The notes under the pieces were generated by a model that was given only the letters and a program-made list of their open reading frames with translations, searched no databases and had not been told where the DNA came from. A stretch of DNA of 64,000 bases, from assembly GCA_963969595.1 (NCBI GenBank), contig OZ018411.1, forward strand, positions 25,852,545 to 25,916,544, written 5' to 3'. The first letter of the stretch is position 1; each line of letters begins with the position of its first letter. This document shows positions 47,792 through 60,344 of the stretch, one piece after another. Source of the stretch: Neckera pumila (taxonomy: Eukaryota; Streptophyta; Bryopsida; Hypnales; Neckeraceae). Made by a program: the position numbers and the translations under genes.

Positions 47792-47946
47792 TGCAATCTA
47801 GAATTAGGAACAAACCAGGGACCAAAGAAAACGGGTGACTTTCATGATTTTTAGGATTACTCTAGTGGCACAATGGAGCATAAAAAATTACAGGTGATTT
47901 TGAAGTTTGACCACTTAGTAGCAATGGCTCATCTTCACTCAATTAA

Positions 47947-48966
47947 CCCCTTAGGACCAAGTGTCTGTTCAATGTACACTTCAAAACTCATGTATGGTCA
48001 TACAAAGTCAATTTTCAATGAAAGCTATCAAAATTTGGACAAAAGATGGAAACATTCACACTTTTCATAGAAATTATTAAAAAAAAATTGATTGGATGCA
48101 TGGATCAAAAGTTATAGTCTTTAGAAAAACTTAGATAATTTGTACAACTTTGGAGCATGTTTTTAATATACCCCGCATCAAATTTTGAAATTTTGCATGT
48201 ATGTAATTAATAAACTATGGCATAGAATTTGTTCCAAAAACAAATTAGTTCTAAATCACATTCTACGAGGATTCAAACTATGTTAGCTATGTTAGGGTAG
48301 TTTAAAAAAAAACATTTTTTCTAATTTGAAGCCTTCTTCTCTTACAATTGATTAACTAAGTCATAGCTCTTGAAGAGTTTCCCACATATTCCAAGCATTT
48401 TGTCTTTAAATTTTAACCGTTTGGATTTCAAATAAAAAAATTCCAAACTACACAATACTTGCCCAATTTGTGCATGAGCAGATTTAGTGGCCAATGACTT
48501 GTACAACTAGCGCTACCCATTTCAATGACATCATCCAAAAATGGCTACTATAATATTGCCATTTCATTTAACTTCCTTGCAATAGCAAGGCTGTTTAAAG
48601 TAAACTAGACTCCACATTTTCTTCTCAAAATTTTCATAAATGTACCTAATTAGATTTAAAATCTAATGGTGGAGAGACTCAAATTCATCAAGAGCAAAAA
48701 TTTTACTCCAAGAGGGCCCAAAGTGCATTGGCCCTGTCTTGTAAGAATGAAAAAATGTTTTTTTTCCTCACTTCCAATGTTGTAATCTTTTAATCCACCT
48801 TGTCAAATGGGCTGAAATTTTTCTAGTACATTTTCATAGTAGTCTACTACACTTTTATACGATTGGAGTTCAAAAAAAAGATTTTCATTTTCAATTTTGA
48901 GCAATGCACCAAAAAATGGCAGTTTTTGACAATTTCTCTTGAAAAATATATGTGGTTCTTTAGGAA
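47947..48966. mobile_element. TTAA-flanked non-autonomous element, diverged
   Basis: The left end is ccccttaggaccaagtgtct after TTAA (47943-47946). The right end, reverse-complemented, is ttcctaaagaaccacat before TTAA (48967-48970). The interior is AT-rich, about 1.0 kb, and shares phrases such as 'gatcaaaagttatagtc' with type A elements, but otherwise differs. No coding frame. Confidence 0.6.
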
Positions 48967-48970
48967 TTAA

Positions 48971-49944
48971 GTCATCACTTTCAACAAGTTTATATCATTT
49001 CAAGATATATTCACATTGGGCACTAAGAGTGGTGTCAACAACTTTAGAATTAAGAAAAATATTATCACCCTAATAGCAAGATATCTTGTTTAATCAAATA
49101 ATAAATAGTAAATTCAACATCCATTGGCAAATATATTTTTTAGGAATTGTGTTTACATCTTCAAAATTGATTTTATTATTTCAACATGTGCTTAGATTTT
49201 TTCATAAAATGTCATTGTTAAATGGTTGGACTCATAATTGACTTGACTATACAAATTGTCACATCTATTTTAATCTTCCTTGATATTCAATTGCTATGTC
49301 AGTTTGTCATATGTATTAAGGCTCCAATGATTGTATAAGATTTCAGATAAGGTGTCAATAATATTCATGTTTTTTAACATGATACTTGGCAAATAGTTTT
49401 CTAAATAATTTCAGCTTCATTTTTTTGAAATAATAAACATTAGATGTGCAATTGGCCTATGATACTCAAATTAATACTTAACAAATAAGGTCCTAGTTAC
49501 TAGAATTAGTTAGCTACTAAATGACCCTTGTGCATTTAGAGTATAATATTTTGAACTTCAACTATCTATAAACATATACGTGCATGATCTTGTTATAAAA
49601 CTAAATCTTGTAGAATTTTACAATGAATTCGTAATGGGGACTAGTGTAGCATTATACCATTGGTCCATTTTTGTCAGATTTTTTGTCCATAATTTTCACA
49701 TCATATGTCTAAGCACTATAAAACAAAGTCTTTGCATCCCTCCTTGTAGAGAGTTTCAAATGGTACTAAGAACATGAGCAATTGTGAAGTGAAATACAAT
49801 CCAAAAGATCCCCTAGTTGTATTCTTGGTATCATTAGAACGCTCTCTACAAGGAAAGGTGCACAAACTTTATTCAATGGCGTTCCGACTTGTGACAACCT
49901 TGATATTGAATCCTTTTAGCGAACTTGATAACGATGCAATGAAT
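48971..49944. other. AT-rich intergenic DNA, nothing recognised
   Basis: Only short frames. No repeat ends identified. Confidence 0.5.
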
Positions 49945-50303
49945 GGGACTAGGGGGCAACTTCAGAGATCTTGCCATAACAAACAACTAGTCTTATTTAA
50001 TATATAGACTAGTGTGTCCTATGCTGTGCACAGTCAAAATAAAAGTTAAAGTAATCTTCTAATTTTATAATTTATATAAATTTCAAAATTTGATAACTTT
50101 CCCACCGTATGCCCTAGCGCTTTCCGGCGGTACCAAGAATATGACAAGGGGACACATAGGTTCGGAGATCTCACCGTAACAAAACAAACAACCTAATTTA
50201 ATATATAAACTAGTGTGCCATGTGTCGTTGCCACAATATAATAAAATAAAACTAAGCTAAAATTTTTAATTTAGAGAACTTTGAAATTTAGTAACTTTCA
50301 CGG
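49945..50303 (+). repeat. Head-to-tail array of diverged ACTAGTGTG repeats
   Basis: A tail (gagatcttgccataacaaac) is followed by a full unit from 50009 (actagtgtgtcctatgctgt) through the core gcgctttccggcggtaccaa to caaaacaaacaacc. A second unit head follows (actagtgtgccatgtgtcgt, about 50210) and fades near 50303. Units are joined by ttaatatata-like text. They are shorter and older than copies A and B, and lack the 12-bp minisatellite. Confidence 0.65.
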
Positions 50304-53300
50304 TAAGTCCAAATCCTCTTTCAAAATCCAAAAATAGCCCAAATGACTTGAATTTAATATGAAGCATGAAAAACGAACGAAAATCAACCAAACATTTTTC
50401 ATTCGCACTTCGCAAACCGTCATTTTCAGGGTGAAAAATGTTACGTACGTAACTTTCTTGGTTCAAATTTGGGCGCTGGAGGGAGACGGTGTCTGTGCTG
50501 CTGTGCACCATTTTTTTGAACTTCGGTTTCATTGTCCCAATCCATGCCATGGGGGTGATGTCTGGCTCGTGAAGCTTCATTGTCATTGTGTGCGAGCAAT
50601 GATCTTTCTACAAACTGTGATTATTGAGCAGCGCCGGCGGTTGATTCACTGTAGATGTCATGATCATCAAATCGGCCTCCTTTAATTTCCAATATCGGCG
50701 ATCTGTACGAACATACAATGAGCTCTTTCGGCAGAACAAGCGTGGGGACTGGTGGAGCGAGGCGGCAGCGCCAAGCAACGCAACGAGGGGAATCTTCAAG
50801 CCAAATGCCCAAATCGCGCTACTGGACGGACCGACGGAGAGAGCTAACTTAGGTCCTGAATTCCTGATTGAAGAACCTCTTTCCAGGAGCGGTAAGAGCA
50901 GCTAACCATCCTTGCTGGCAATCAATGCATCCGTACTTGTTGTCGTACGTTTTTTTCTTGCAGAGAGAGAGCTCAGGTTTTCTTCTCGCTCTTTTTGTAA
51001 TACTCTTGAGTTTCATTCACTGATACCGGCTCTGTGACACTTACTGACCTTCTTTTTCCAATTTCGGTGATCTATGCGAGCAATTGGAACTCAGCAGAAT
51101 AAGCGAGGAGTGTGGAGGAGCGAGATGGAAACGCTAAGCTACGAAAGTGTGGAATGCTGAAGTCATATCGCTGCGCAAGGATGCAGGCTGCGCCGGTCCT
51201 GGCCGGGACTGGCTGGTTAGGTATTTATTGAATGACCTCGCTCTGGAAGTGGAGCGGCAGTGGATGCACCCGCGTTGCAGTCTTTTTCTTACCGACGTGT
51301 AACTTCAGAGGTTTTATTTTCTTCTCATTTCTTTTCAGATACTCTCGCACAGTTGAGTTCCATTGAGACTAACATCAGCTCTGGCGTGTGCAGCGTCTTT
51401 GGAGCATACTGCAGATTCGGTTTCCTTGGACTGCGTTCATGGTATTTGGTTTTGAATTCATTTTTGTCTGTCCTTTTCCAATATTTTCCTTTTTGTCTGC
51501 TCCTTTCAACATCCTGTGTTCTTGAGCTGTAATCTCTAGATGTAATTGAAAAACGTTTGAAAACGTTCAAATTGATGCTGAGGTAGAGAAGCTAGAACGT
51601 TTTTTAACTCCGGCCGTACGTAAATGGTAACAGTGCTTTGGAGTGCCTATTGATTCCTCTTCGTGTGTGCAGAAGAAAACAACAATGATGGCTTCTGTTT
51701 CTTCGTAATGAATCCTGAGAGGTTATTCTCTAAATCATGCCTATGACGTTTCTCCAATTAATAGCAATTGACCATATCAGCCAGGGGAATGGAGGACAAT
51801 AGTAGTCAAGGTACGAAAATTTTCCCCTTTCGGAACAGGCTTGTTCATATCATGAACGAACTAAAATCAGAGCTCCTTGAACTTTTAAAGGCGCGCCCTC
51901 ATGAGATTCTACCATTTTGTCCAGGCACGGATCGTAATTAGCATTCCTAAAGGTAAACCAAAATGCTTTCGCCTCGAACATCTTCCAGGAGTGCAGGTTT
52001 ACTTTCTCTTGTTGTCTAGTGTACGTACCATCTGCATTTGACTAGACGCTCGCCTGGAAAACTACAAGGGCAAAGAGAACCTTGGCAGCGGAGAATTCCC
52101 TATGAAGCATAAAGAGTAACAGAAAAAGTACGTATGTTGCGCTAGCTGTTTGTTGTTGCGTAAATTGAATGTTGCTTCACTTGCTTGCTTCGGTTTTCGA
52201 TTTGCAGGGCTTTGGTTTGACCGGGCTTTGCATCCATTTGCAACTGCAACAAAATGATGAAGAGCGTGGATAAGCCTCTGAGAGCCTTTGATCTCACCAT
52301 CATCTCCAGTGCTATCTCTTCCGAGAATCAGGTGTCTGTCAACCAGTAGTTTGAGGTTCCGGTCTGCAGTGTCGCACGTGATTTTGTACATGATCCTCAA
52401 AGCTTGAATTTATACAGGGTATGCGAAAGATTGAGTTAAGAAAGAGTTGACTTAAAGGCAGAGTTGTGCCTGCCGAAGGATCAAATCGTAGCACTGACGT
52501 CTACGTATCTTCATAACTCGCTTTGCTCATTTATTCACGTGTTTAACCATTGAGTGAAACCTCGTCAAATGGATAGCGTTGAAAATCAAAAATTGGAAAT
52601 TACATCAAAGTGAGGAGCTCTGTCATTGACCACCAGATTATAAAAAATTACACCGTCCCTTCATTTGTTTCAATACATAAAATTAAAAAAACAAATTACA
52701 CCGTGTCCACAGACATAGTTGACTCGTCCCATTCGAACATTCCTGCGATCATCAAAACAGACTAATTCTGCGATGTTATAAAGAGATTGATAGTTCCTGC
52801 TTGATTTTTTTGGGAAATGTTTTCAAAGAATACAAAATTGAGCTTTCATTCTACTGCAAGTATGTAAGGTTTCCTACTGGTTTTGGACGTTGCCGAGGAC
52901 TCTTCGGGATGGCTTCCCTTGATCTGTTTTTCATTAGCATGTATATTGATTTTTAGGTGAGTTGTGAAATTATAGAATCCCTTTGGAATTACTTAAATAC
53001 TTGATCAAAATTAGGATAGCCATTGAAAAACGTCAAATTCTCTGACAGCAAATTGATCTGTAACAGTTTTGGGGTTGAGCTGGCTAACCTAACGCTGTCT
53101 CTGTGGTGAGCGGAGAACGCATAAGGCACGTCTTCATCGATGTCTGTTAGATCTCCAATAGCTCACAATGGGACCGAATGATTCTTGAGAATTGGTCTGG
53201 TTGTGACCTAGCTTAGTAAACTTATGTATGTATATGCAGGAAAAGGCAACTTTATTCATGATTTTTTTCCTTCACAAGTAAGAAAAGTGGCTAGAAGATT

Positions 53301-56300
53301 CCGGCCGACACCGTCCGGCGACTTTTACGGGAGAACGGAGCGTGCACGATGTACTTGTGCAGCTACCCCTCCACTTGAGTTTCAGGGATCACAAGTTTAT
53401 TCAATTTGAAATATTCCCCTGCAATTTAAGAAATTTTTTATCTTCGGCCACCTGATTGGTGCACTGGTCTTCGAAGATCTATGAACCACATGGCATTCAC
53501 GTGACGATGGAATTGCTTAGTCAATATTGAATTATTCGCAGCCTCTTTGCGATGTAAACATTCAAGTAGTGATCTAAGGTGTTTGATGAACACGTATTAA
53601 GATATAAAAATAGTTTAGTTTCCATGCAAGCTTAGATTAAAGAATGGTTTAATTTCTATGCACCCTCAAGAGTCTCCAGCTTGTCCTCATACGTTACGTG
53701 AAATCGAATTTGAGGTCGGCAAGCTATTAATTTAAGCCGTTTAGAATACTAAGTTTGATCCTATCCAGTAAAGCCATGCCGATTTTATCTTAGAAAGAAA
53801 GAAAGAGTAGCCCCTCGCAGGGTGCGGCAATTTAAGTCCCTGAAACCTCACCGTCGTCAGCTGTAGGATGCGCAGACTTCAGAGTCTGTCGTAGCACATG
53901 CTCATATGTCGAATCAGTCTTCTTTAGCTTCAGAAGATCTTACCCTCCCCACCAGGAGATGTCACTCACTCACTCATCGTTTCCTGAGCTTCTGCCGTTG
54001 TGTGTGTCTGCATATTCGAAATGGGTCCATTTCTTGCGACCCGAGTTAGAAGGACTCGACTCTGGAAGTATCAATTTCTTGGCCTGTGACTTTACGCGAT
54101 TGCTTATCGATTTGCGTGCAATCTGCGGGCTAAGCGGGGGGCTAAATTCAACCATTCTACTTCACATGAAGTTCCAGACTTGCTTCAAGGGTAGAGGACA
54201 CCCAATTTTTTCCTGAGATCACTTTCTTTGGGGATTAAGCTAAGGTGTTAACGGGTTTTCTGGTGAAAGCACATTTGCTGGTACTTAAATTAATCAAATG
54301 AGCGAAACTGCACTAATGTCAAGTTCATTTTAAAATGCTGAGGGATTGAGACGTCGACATCCGCCACCGCTGTATACTTCGAGGTTGAGTAATATCCTTG
54401 AACCTGAATGACAATCATTTTATCATAGTCAAGTACACAAGCAATATCACTGTCTCGTTTCAAGCAACCGCTGAACTGTCCGCATACGTCAGTGGTCGAG
54501 CTTAACAGTCGAGTTGAACTTTCTATGGTCGCAGCGGTTAGAGATTCTTCTGCACTGACGCAAGCCATTAGCATCGCAATCCGCCACGCTCGCAATCCGC
54601 AAGCTGGCCAGCTGCTTCACATGAAGCGCCCCAAGGGACGTACAAGATGCTGCTCAAGTTGAATCATGACTTCGGGTAACAGCCTGTCCCTCATTCTAAC
54701 GTGTGGTAGCTGCCAATGCCCGTGTTTGTGCTACAGTAGTAACCAGTGCTTATGATTATAAACCAAACCTGGACAGAACGTTGAATAGTGACCGGGGAAC
54801 CACTGCTCAATTGAATCTGTAGTCCAATGAGATACATTTACATCTGAATCTGAGTCAATCTCTTTCGATTCGTCTGTCCGCAAATCATGTTCAAAAGTGC
54901 ACTATTAATGAAATGATCGAAAGCGGATGTTATAATTAATCGCTGTTACATGTTTTCAAGGACTAGAGAGTACGTCATCACATGATGCATTAGCTAGGGA
55001 GTTAATGAGCTACTAACATGGGCTAGAATCCCAGAATTAGGTACACAGAACCCTTCATGCGGAGACATCTTGTCAGTGATCTGCGGACTTTACTGACAGC
55101 AATAGTTAGGGCGTGTTCTCTCCACAGCTTCTTGAGCAAAATAGGAATAGTATATCCCCGCCACTATTTGCTGGAAATTTATAAAGGAGGAAACACTTTT
55201 TTGACCGTGAACTGATGCAGTAGGTTCGAAAATGGATAGACCGAATCAATGAAATCCCGCATATTCTGCAAACACATACTCCGTACGAAAAGTCTTCTCA
55301 GAAACAAAAGAATCTTCTGCTAAAAATCGATAGAAAGACGGTGAGACTGCCATTATTATTTGAATACGGCGTCCGCGATATTCAGACATGCCTTATTAAC
55401 TAATATATATACAGGATGGCAGTCATGACACTCTCCACGGAGCAAAAGGCGAGGCTACAGTGGCTACTGTAGTAGTTCCACAAACAACTGTGGAGTGCAT
55501 CTGAACCCAGTTTTTACGGCACCTTGCTACATTGCATCTATGTGGGTCCAGCACGACGTCACATGATGCTCTGTGATGACCTAGTGCTGATCACCATGCA
55601 ATGGGCCTGAGCTCTTCATCGCCTAGCCCAAGACTAAAGTTAGATGCATTCGACAAGCAACACGAACAACGATGAAAGTCGATGGAGGGCTTAAATCTCA
55701 CCAAATTAGAATCCTTGCCCACTTATGCATATTATTCTCAAGTCAAGGTATTCGTGTTCCTTTCTGTCAAATCAAACAAACAATTATAATCTCGGATACT
55801 GTGTAGTTTCTTTCAACATACTCCATACCCTACAAAGGAAATTTTGGTACATTCCCTGGTTTTTCAGCCCAGAGCAAAATATTCAACCCCAGGTACTAAT
55901 AACTCCTGGCTGAATTGAATGCTCCACAGGGTTGATCACGTTCACCGACTACTACGTGCAACCGGATTCAGCTTGTCTCCTCGAAACACTCACTAAGGCA
56001 AGAAAATTCTCCAGAAGTACAGTTTCAGTAGAGTGCCAGATTGTCTTCCCAGTCAAAGGCAAAATTAATACTAAAATTTCAAGTAACCCGTGTTGCTGCT
56101 GGTACTATCAACTGCTTTGAGTCTTTGACACGCAGTGCTTATTGTGGAAGGACAGACACGAAGATATCCTAGAATAGCGTATGATCCCAAATATGATTCT
56201 CCACCATAGCTGAGGATCGGAGGAGCTGTCCTGCGAAACTTGAGAAAGAGTGTGCCCCATCCTACTGAGTGTTGCATAATCTCTTGGGTGATTATGCTGG

Positions 56301-56538
56301 CCAAGGGTCGATCTCTTGCAAATAGCAATCACGCGGTGCACAACGCCTGTTAGGAGACGGTAGTACCCTTGACGTCTGTTGTCAGGCAGCTTCAGCAGCC
56401 GTAGTACTGCATGCAGGAGAGGATTGAGAATCTAAATGGGAAGGACACACAATCCCTGAGCTGGAACCCCTGACCAGGTTAACCAGCTACGGAGCTACCC
56501 CTTCCTTCACTCCAACGGCCGGCGATTACTGTAAAATA
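50304..56538. other. Low-repeat region without a confirmed gene
   Basis: Higher GC than the flanking repeats, as around the known genes, yet no frame is recognisable. A frame at 50660-50905 (RTYNELFRQNKRGDWWSEAA, then LLDGPTERANLGPEFLIEEP) might be an exon. A diverged second copy of its DNA lies near 51060-51160 (gatctatgcgagcaattgga), so a local duplication took place. Smaller frames at 51260-51532, 52062-52400 and 53959-54216 have no visible domain. A multi-exon or non-coding gene cannot be excluded. Confidence 0.3.
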
Positions 56539-56789
56539 CTCACTCCCTCCGTCCCCACTTAAGAGTGTCCACATTGGAAACTCGTGTTTTTTTCAGTAGC
56601 TTGTATGGAGGCCTTCTTCGCCCTGATTTTTGTTTAGGTTGCAATGAAAATTACAATGTTCTTACTAATTGTGTGATGATATCTTTCTGAGCCTTTTTGA
56701 ATTATTCATTTTACAATATGATCAATGAAATTGGTAAAACATGAGAACATGAGTTTCCAACACTGACACTTCTTTTGAAGCAAAGGGAG
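56539..56789. mobile_element. Stowaway-like MITE, about 251 bp
   Basis: The left end contains the classic plant Stowaway terminus ctccctccgtcccc (from 56543). The right end is gcaaagggag followed by TA. Inside the ends, gtgtccacattggaaactcg on the left pairs with gagtttccaacactgacac on the right. TA flanks fit the Tc1/mariner superfamily. It is non-coding. Confidence 0.8.
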
Positions 56790-56945
56790 TAATCAATTTC
56801 ATTATATTCATTGGGTGGAAATTCATGTCATTGGCACTTCAATTTTTTAGACGGATATCTCTACCCAAACCTGAATTTATAATAATCTTCATTTTTAGCT
56901 ACAGCTCTATACTCCAAAAAATTGCCTCAATTTTTGGCACTTTAA

Positions 56946-57856
56946 ATCCTAAAGGACCAAGAGTCTTTTTGGAGGACTCTTGAAGATTTGGGCAGGTTCT
57001 TATGATCTCAATTTTTGGCATGATGTTTTCAAATTTTTTTTGGAAGATTAGCTTAATGTTAATATAATTTTTTATTTCAATTAGTACTTTGGAGCAAAAG
57101 TTATTCTACTCAAAGCTCCAATGCAGGTCACCAAGTAGCACAAAAAAATTGAAAAAATTCAAAATAAAATTCATAAAATTTAATTTATCATGAAAAATGC
57201 TTTTGTCTTCATGGAAAGTTTTATTCATCTTATTTGGACTTATGATGAGAAAGTTATGAAGAATCTTGTTTTTTAGACAATTAGTCTAACACCTTCTTCA
57301 AAAAATAACTTATAGGATCCATTTCTAAATTTAATTTTTACAATTTTTCAAAAAAATGTTTTTCATGGTTTAGTTTTTTTGCTTGAACAATATCATTATG
57401 ATTGGAATTAGTGTGTTTTGATTCCATCTTAGACCTATTACCAATTTAGATTTTCTTTCTATTTCGTACTTATATCTGCTTAATAGTTTGTTTGTTTTAA
57501 ATGAAAATTCGAAATATTTTTCTTGTGAAATTTTTTCATGAGACTCTCAATTCAATTTTTCAATATGTAAAATTTTAAATTCAAAAATCTATTCTGCAAA
57601 AATTTTAAGATAAGAAGATTCAAAGTCTTAAAATCTAACTAGACAAGGTTTAAGAAAAAAACATTTTCTTCACTTAAAACGTGAATATCTTGCAATCTAT
57701 GAGGCAAAAGTTTCTAAAATTTCTTCCCCAAAATCTCATATTAGTAAGTGCAAAATCCTATAAAATAGATTTTTCTTTTTAAAGTTTTACACTTTGCAAC
57801 AGAAATGGCAGTTTTGAGTGTTTTTTGACGGGAAAAAGGCCTTGATCCTTTAGTGG
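56946..57856 (+). mobile_element. TTAA-flanked non-autonomous element (type A), diverged
   Basis: The left end atcctaaaggaccaagagtc follows TTAA (56942-56945). The right end cctttagtgg precedes ataa, a decayed TTAA. A sub-terminal hairpin (agagtctttttggaggactct) sits inside the left end, and the interior follows the type A order. It is non-coding. Confidence 0.7.
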
Positions 57857-58351
57857 ATAACCTTTAAGGCATGAGGCATGATTTCAAGCCATTTTCTACT
57901 CTTGGATATGCCCTTTTTGATACAATATTTGTTAAATTCTTGTAAATTTTTTATAGATGTGTGTTTCATTGCTAGCTTGATGCATAAAATTTCAGACCAA
58001 TTCAAGTCCCAGTTAAAAAATTATGCCTCAAAAGGACATTTTTTTAGTTATGGGCAATTCTAGGCAGCCGTGATAGATAGATGCAATTGGACTGAAATAT
58101 TTTGCACATACTCTCAACAAGTTTGTTAATACAACTTTAAAATTTGAGAGACATATGAGCACATGATTTTGACTTACAAGACTTTGAAATTGAACTTAGT
58201 AAAGTTTGAACATTATCCAAAGAAGGAAAGCCCAATTTCAAAGACTTTCAACTTTGGGGGGTATGTTAACAAGCTTGTTGAGAGTATATATGAAAAATTC
58301 AATCCAATTGAATCTATCTATCATGAATGCCTAAAATTGCCCATAGTTTAA

Positions 58352-59557
58352 TCTCTAAAAACCCATTGTCCCTTTGGGGGACAAATGCGTTTTCGACCAG
58401 GTACCTACGGGCTGAAATTTTCTCTTGATTTTTTGAAACTTTTTTGGGAGGTAGAAAAACTGATTAGCTTCATGAGAGTATAATTTTTTTCACAATCGGT
58501 GCCAAGGAACAAAAGTTATGACCAAATAAGCTCAAAACAGGGGACGACGGGCAACCATTAGATGAGATTTGGGGGTATTGGAGGGCTCTAAGTTCCCTTG
58601 CTGTCTGCTGCGTTCCCAAACTGCGGGAACGCAGCAGCAGCAGCTGGCTGACGTGGGCGAGCGACTGCCACGTAATTTCTTGAAAAAAAAAAAAAAAAAA
58701 AAAAATTGCTTAAAATGATATTTTGGTAAGAATTTTTTTTTTTTTTTTTTTTTCTTGAAAAAAATTTTTCTGACACACCCGTACCGGCGTTCACTGAATC
58801 TGGACAGATCAGGGAACAGGCCTGAAACCGCCCTCCAGGACCCCCAAATATCATCTAATGAAAAAAATGTACACTATTTTTTTTTTTTTTTAGTATTTTT
58901 TTTCTCATAGATTATATTTTTTTCTATCTAAAAATCTTTGATTCATTTCATTTGGATTTGCTATAAGAAAGTTATGGACATTCTTGTTTTTTGGGCAGTT
59001 AGAGCATCTTTTTGAAAAAAATAACTTGTAGGATTCAAATCTGAATGCAATTTTTCAAATGTTTCAATTTTTTTTTTTTCATGGTTAAGTTTACTTGCTA
59101 GAACAATCTGACCATTGGGATTAGTGCATTTTAATTCCATCTAAAATATATGAGTATTTTAGATTTTCCTTCTATCTCGTACCTACTTCTACTTAACAAT
59201 TTTTTCAATAATGAAAATTAAGTTTTTTTGATTTTTTTTTTGGGTAGATTGTCAACTCAATTCTCCATTATAAAAATTTAAAGCTTAAAACTTTGCAGTG
59301 TAAAAATTTTAAGTTAAAAATGTTCAAAGTCAAAAAATCCAGTCCCACAATGTGTTGAAAATTTTGTTTTTTACTTTAAACGTAGATATCTTGCAATCTG
59401 TGCAGTCCAAATTTCTGAAATGTTTTCTACACATTTTCATACTAGTTAGGTGTAAGATCCTACGGTTAGATGTGCAAAAAAAATACTTTTAATTTTTTTT
59501 CACTCTTTGCTAAAAAAATGGCAGTTTGGGAGAAAAAAGGCCTTGGGCTTTTAAGGG
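58352..59557 (+). mobile_element. TTAA-flanked non-autonomous element (type A) with nested MITE
   Basis: Flanked by TTAA at 58348-58351 and 59558-59561. The left end tctctaaaaacccattgtcc is worn. The right end, reverse-complemented, is cccttaaaagcccaaggcc. The sub-terminal hairpin tgtccctttgggggaca is intact. The CATTAG MITE 58556-58860 is nested in it, so without the MITE it is about 900 bp, the usual size. Confidence 0.8.
58556..58860. mobile_element. CATTAG-family MITE (subfamily 2), 305 bp
   Basis: The left end is cattagatgagatttggggg and the right end, reverse-complemented, is cattagatgatatttggggg. These are followed by tattggagggc and tcctggagggc respectively. The interior has a cgttcccaaactgcgggaacg palindrome and A- and T-runs of more than 20. 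The uninterrupted site can be read in other type A elements (gggcagcccaaaaaag near 27725). Confidence 0.85.
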
Positions 59558-59756
59558 TTAAATTATCATCCTTTCAAGACATAACTTTTTAACCGCAGCT
59601 TGGATTGGTATTAAATTTGTAGGCATCAAGCTAGCAATGAAACACATCTTTGATAAGAAATTTACAAGAATTCAACATATGTTCCACCAAGAAGCTAACA
59701 TGCCCCAAAGTAGAAAATGGCTTAAAATCATACCTCAGGGTTTTAAGGTTTATATT

Positions 59757-60340
59757 ACACCAATATAATGAAGTTGGAATTTTCAACAATATATGCTAAT
59801 TTAGCATTGGATGCATCAATTTTATTGGTGTAAGCATAGATTAATCAACCTCACTTCATACTGACCGAAATTATCATATATGCATTAGAGAAAATTTGAA
59901 TTTTCTAAAGGATAACAAAAAGTGAAATAAAAAAAATATATTCATTTTTTGGACTAAGATAATTAAAAATCATAGAACACATAATTATCCCAGGTGCCAC
60001 GTTAGATTGTGCTTTTTAAAAACATTAAATATATAATTTTATTTCCTCTATTTGCACAACCAAATGATGTGTTTCATCCCTCTAGAGTGTTTAGACTTCC
60101 TCTAATGGTTTTGCACCAGTAAGGTAAATAACCCAATTCCATCCCCTAATTTTGGCCTCACTTTTGTTAGAAAAAAATCTAAATTTGTCTAGAAAAATAT
60201 TCAAATCCATTCAAGATTTTAACAAAAACCGCCCATTAATGCCATCAAAGGGTAATGTGTCAATACATCATATTGGTGAATACAAAACTGTTAATGGATA
60301 CATAGAAACTTAAATGCTAATGGATACATAGATAAATAGA
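59757..60340 (+). repeat. Direct repeat, copy 1 (uninterrupted)
   Basis: Begins atattacaccaatataatga and continues with gcattggatgcatcaatttt and ttggtgtaagcatagatt. The same text recurs, interrupted, at 61100-62575. It has no recognised frame. It provides the empty-site reference (catagaacacataattatcc, near 59981) for the 61362-62266 insertion. Confidence 0.75.
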
Positions 60341-60344
60341 AAAA

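Larger units (their letters stand above)
57858..59762. mobile_element. Foldback element interrupted by a TTAA element
   Basis: The left arm (57858 to about 58120) is the inverted counterpart of a right arm found in two pieces, 58266-58347 and 59562-59762. For example, gatgtgtgtttcattgctagc near 57957 is matched by gctagcaatgaaacacatc near 59629. The right arm is split by the element 58352-59557. Without it the foldback would be about 700 bp. It is non-coding. Confidence 0.75.

Noticed and set aside
57858..59762. Inverted repeat as a possible microRNA precursor
   Set aside because: Arms are hundreds of bases long, worn, and interrupted by a transposon; a foldback element explains it better.
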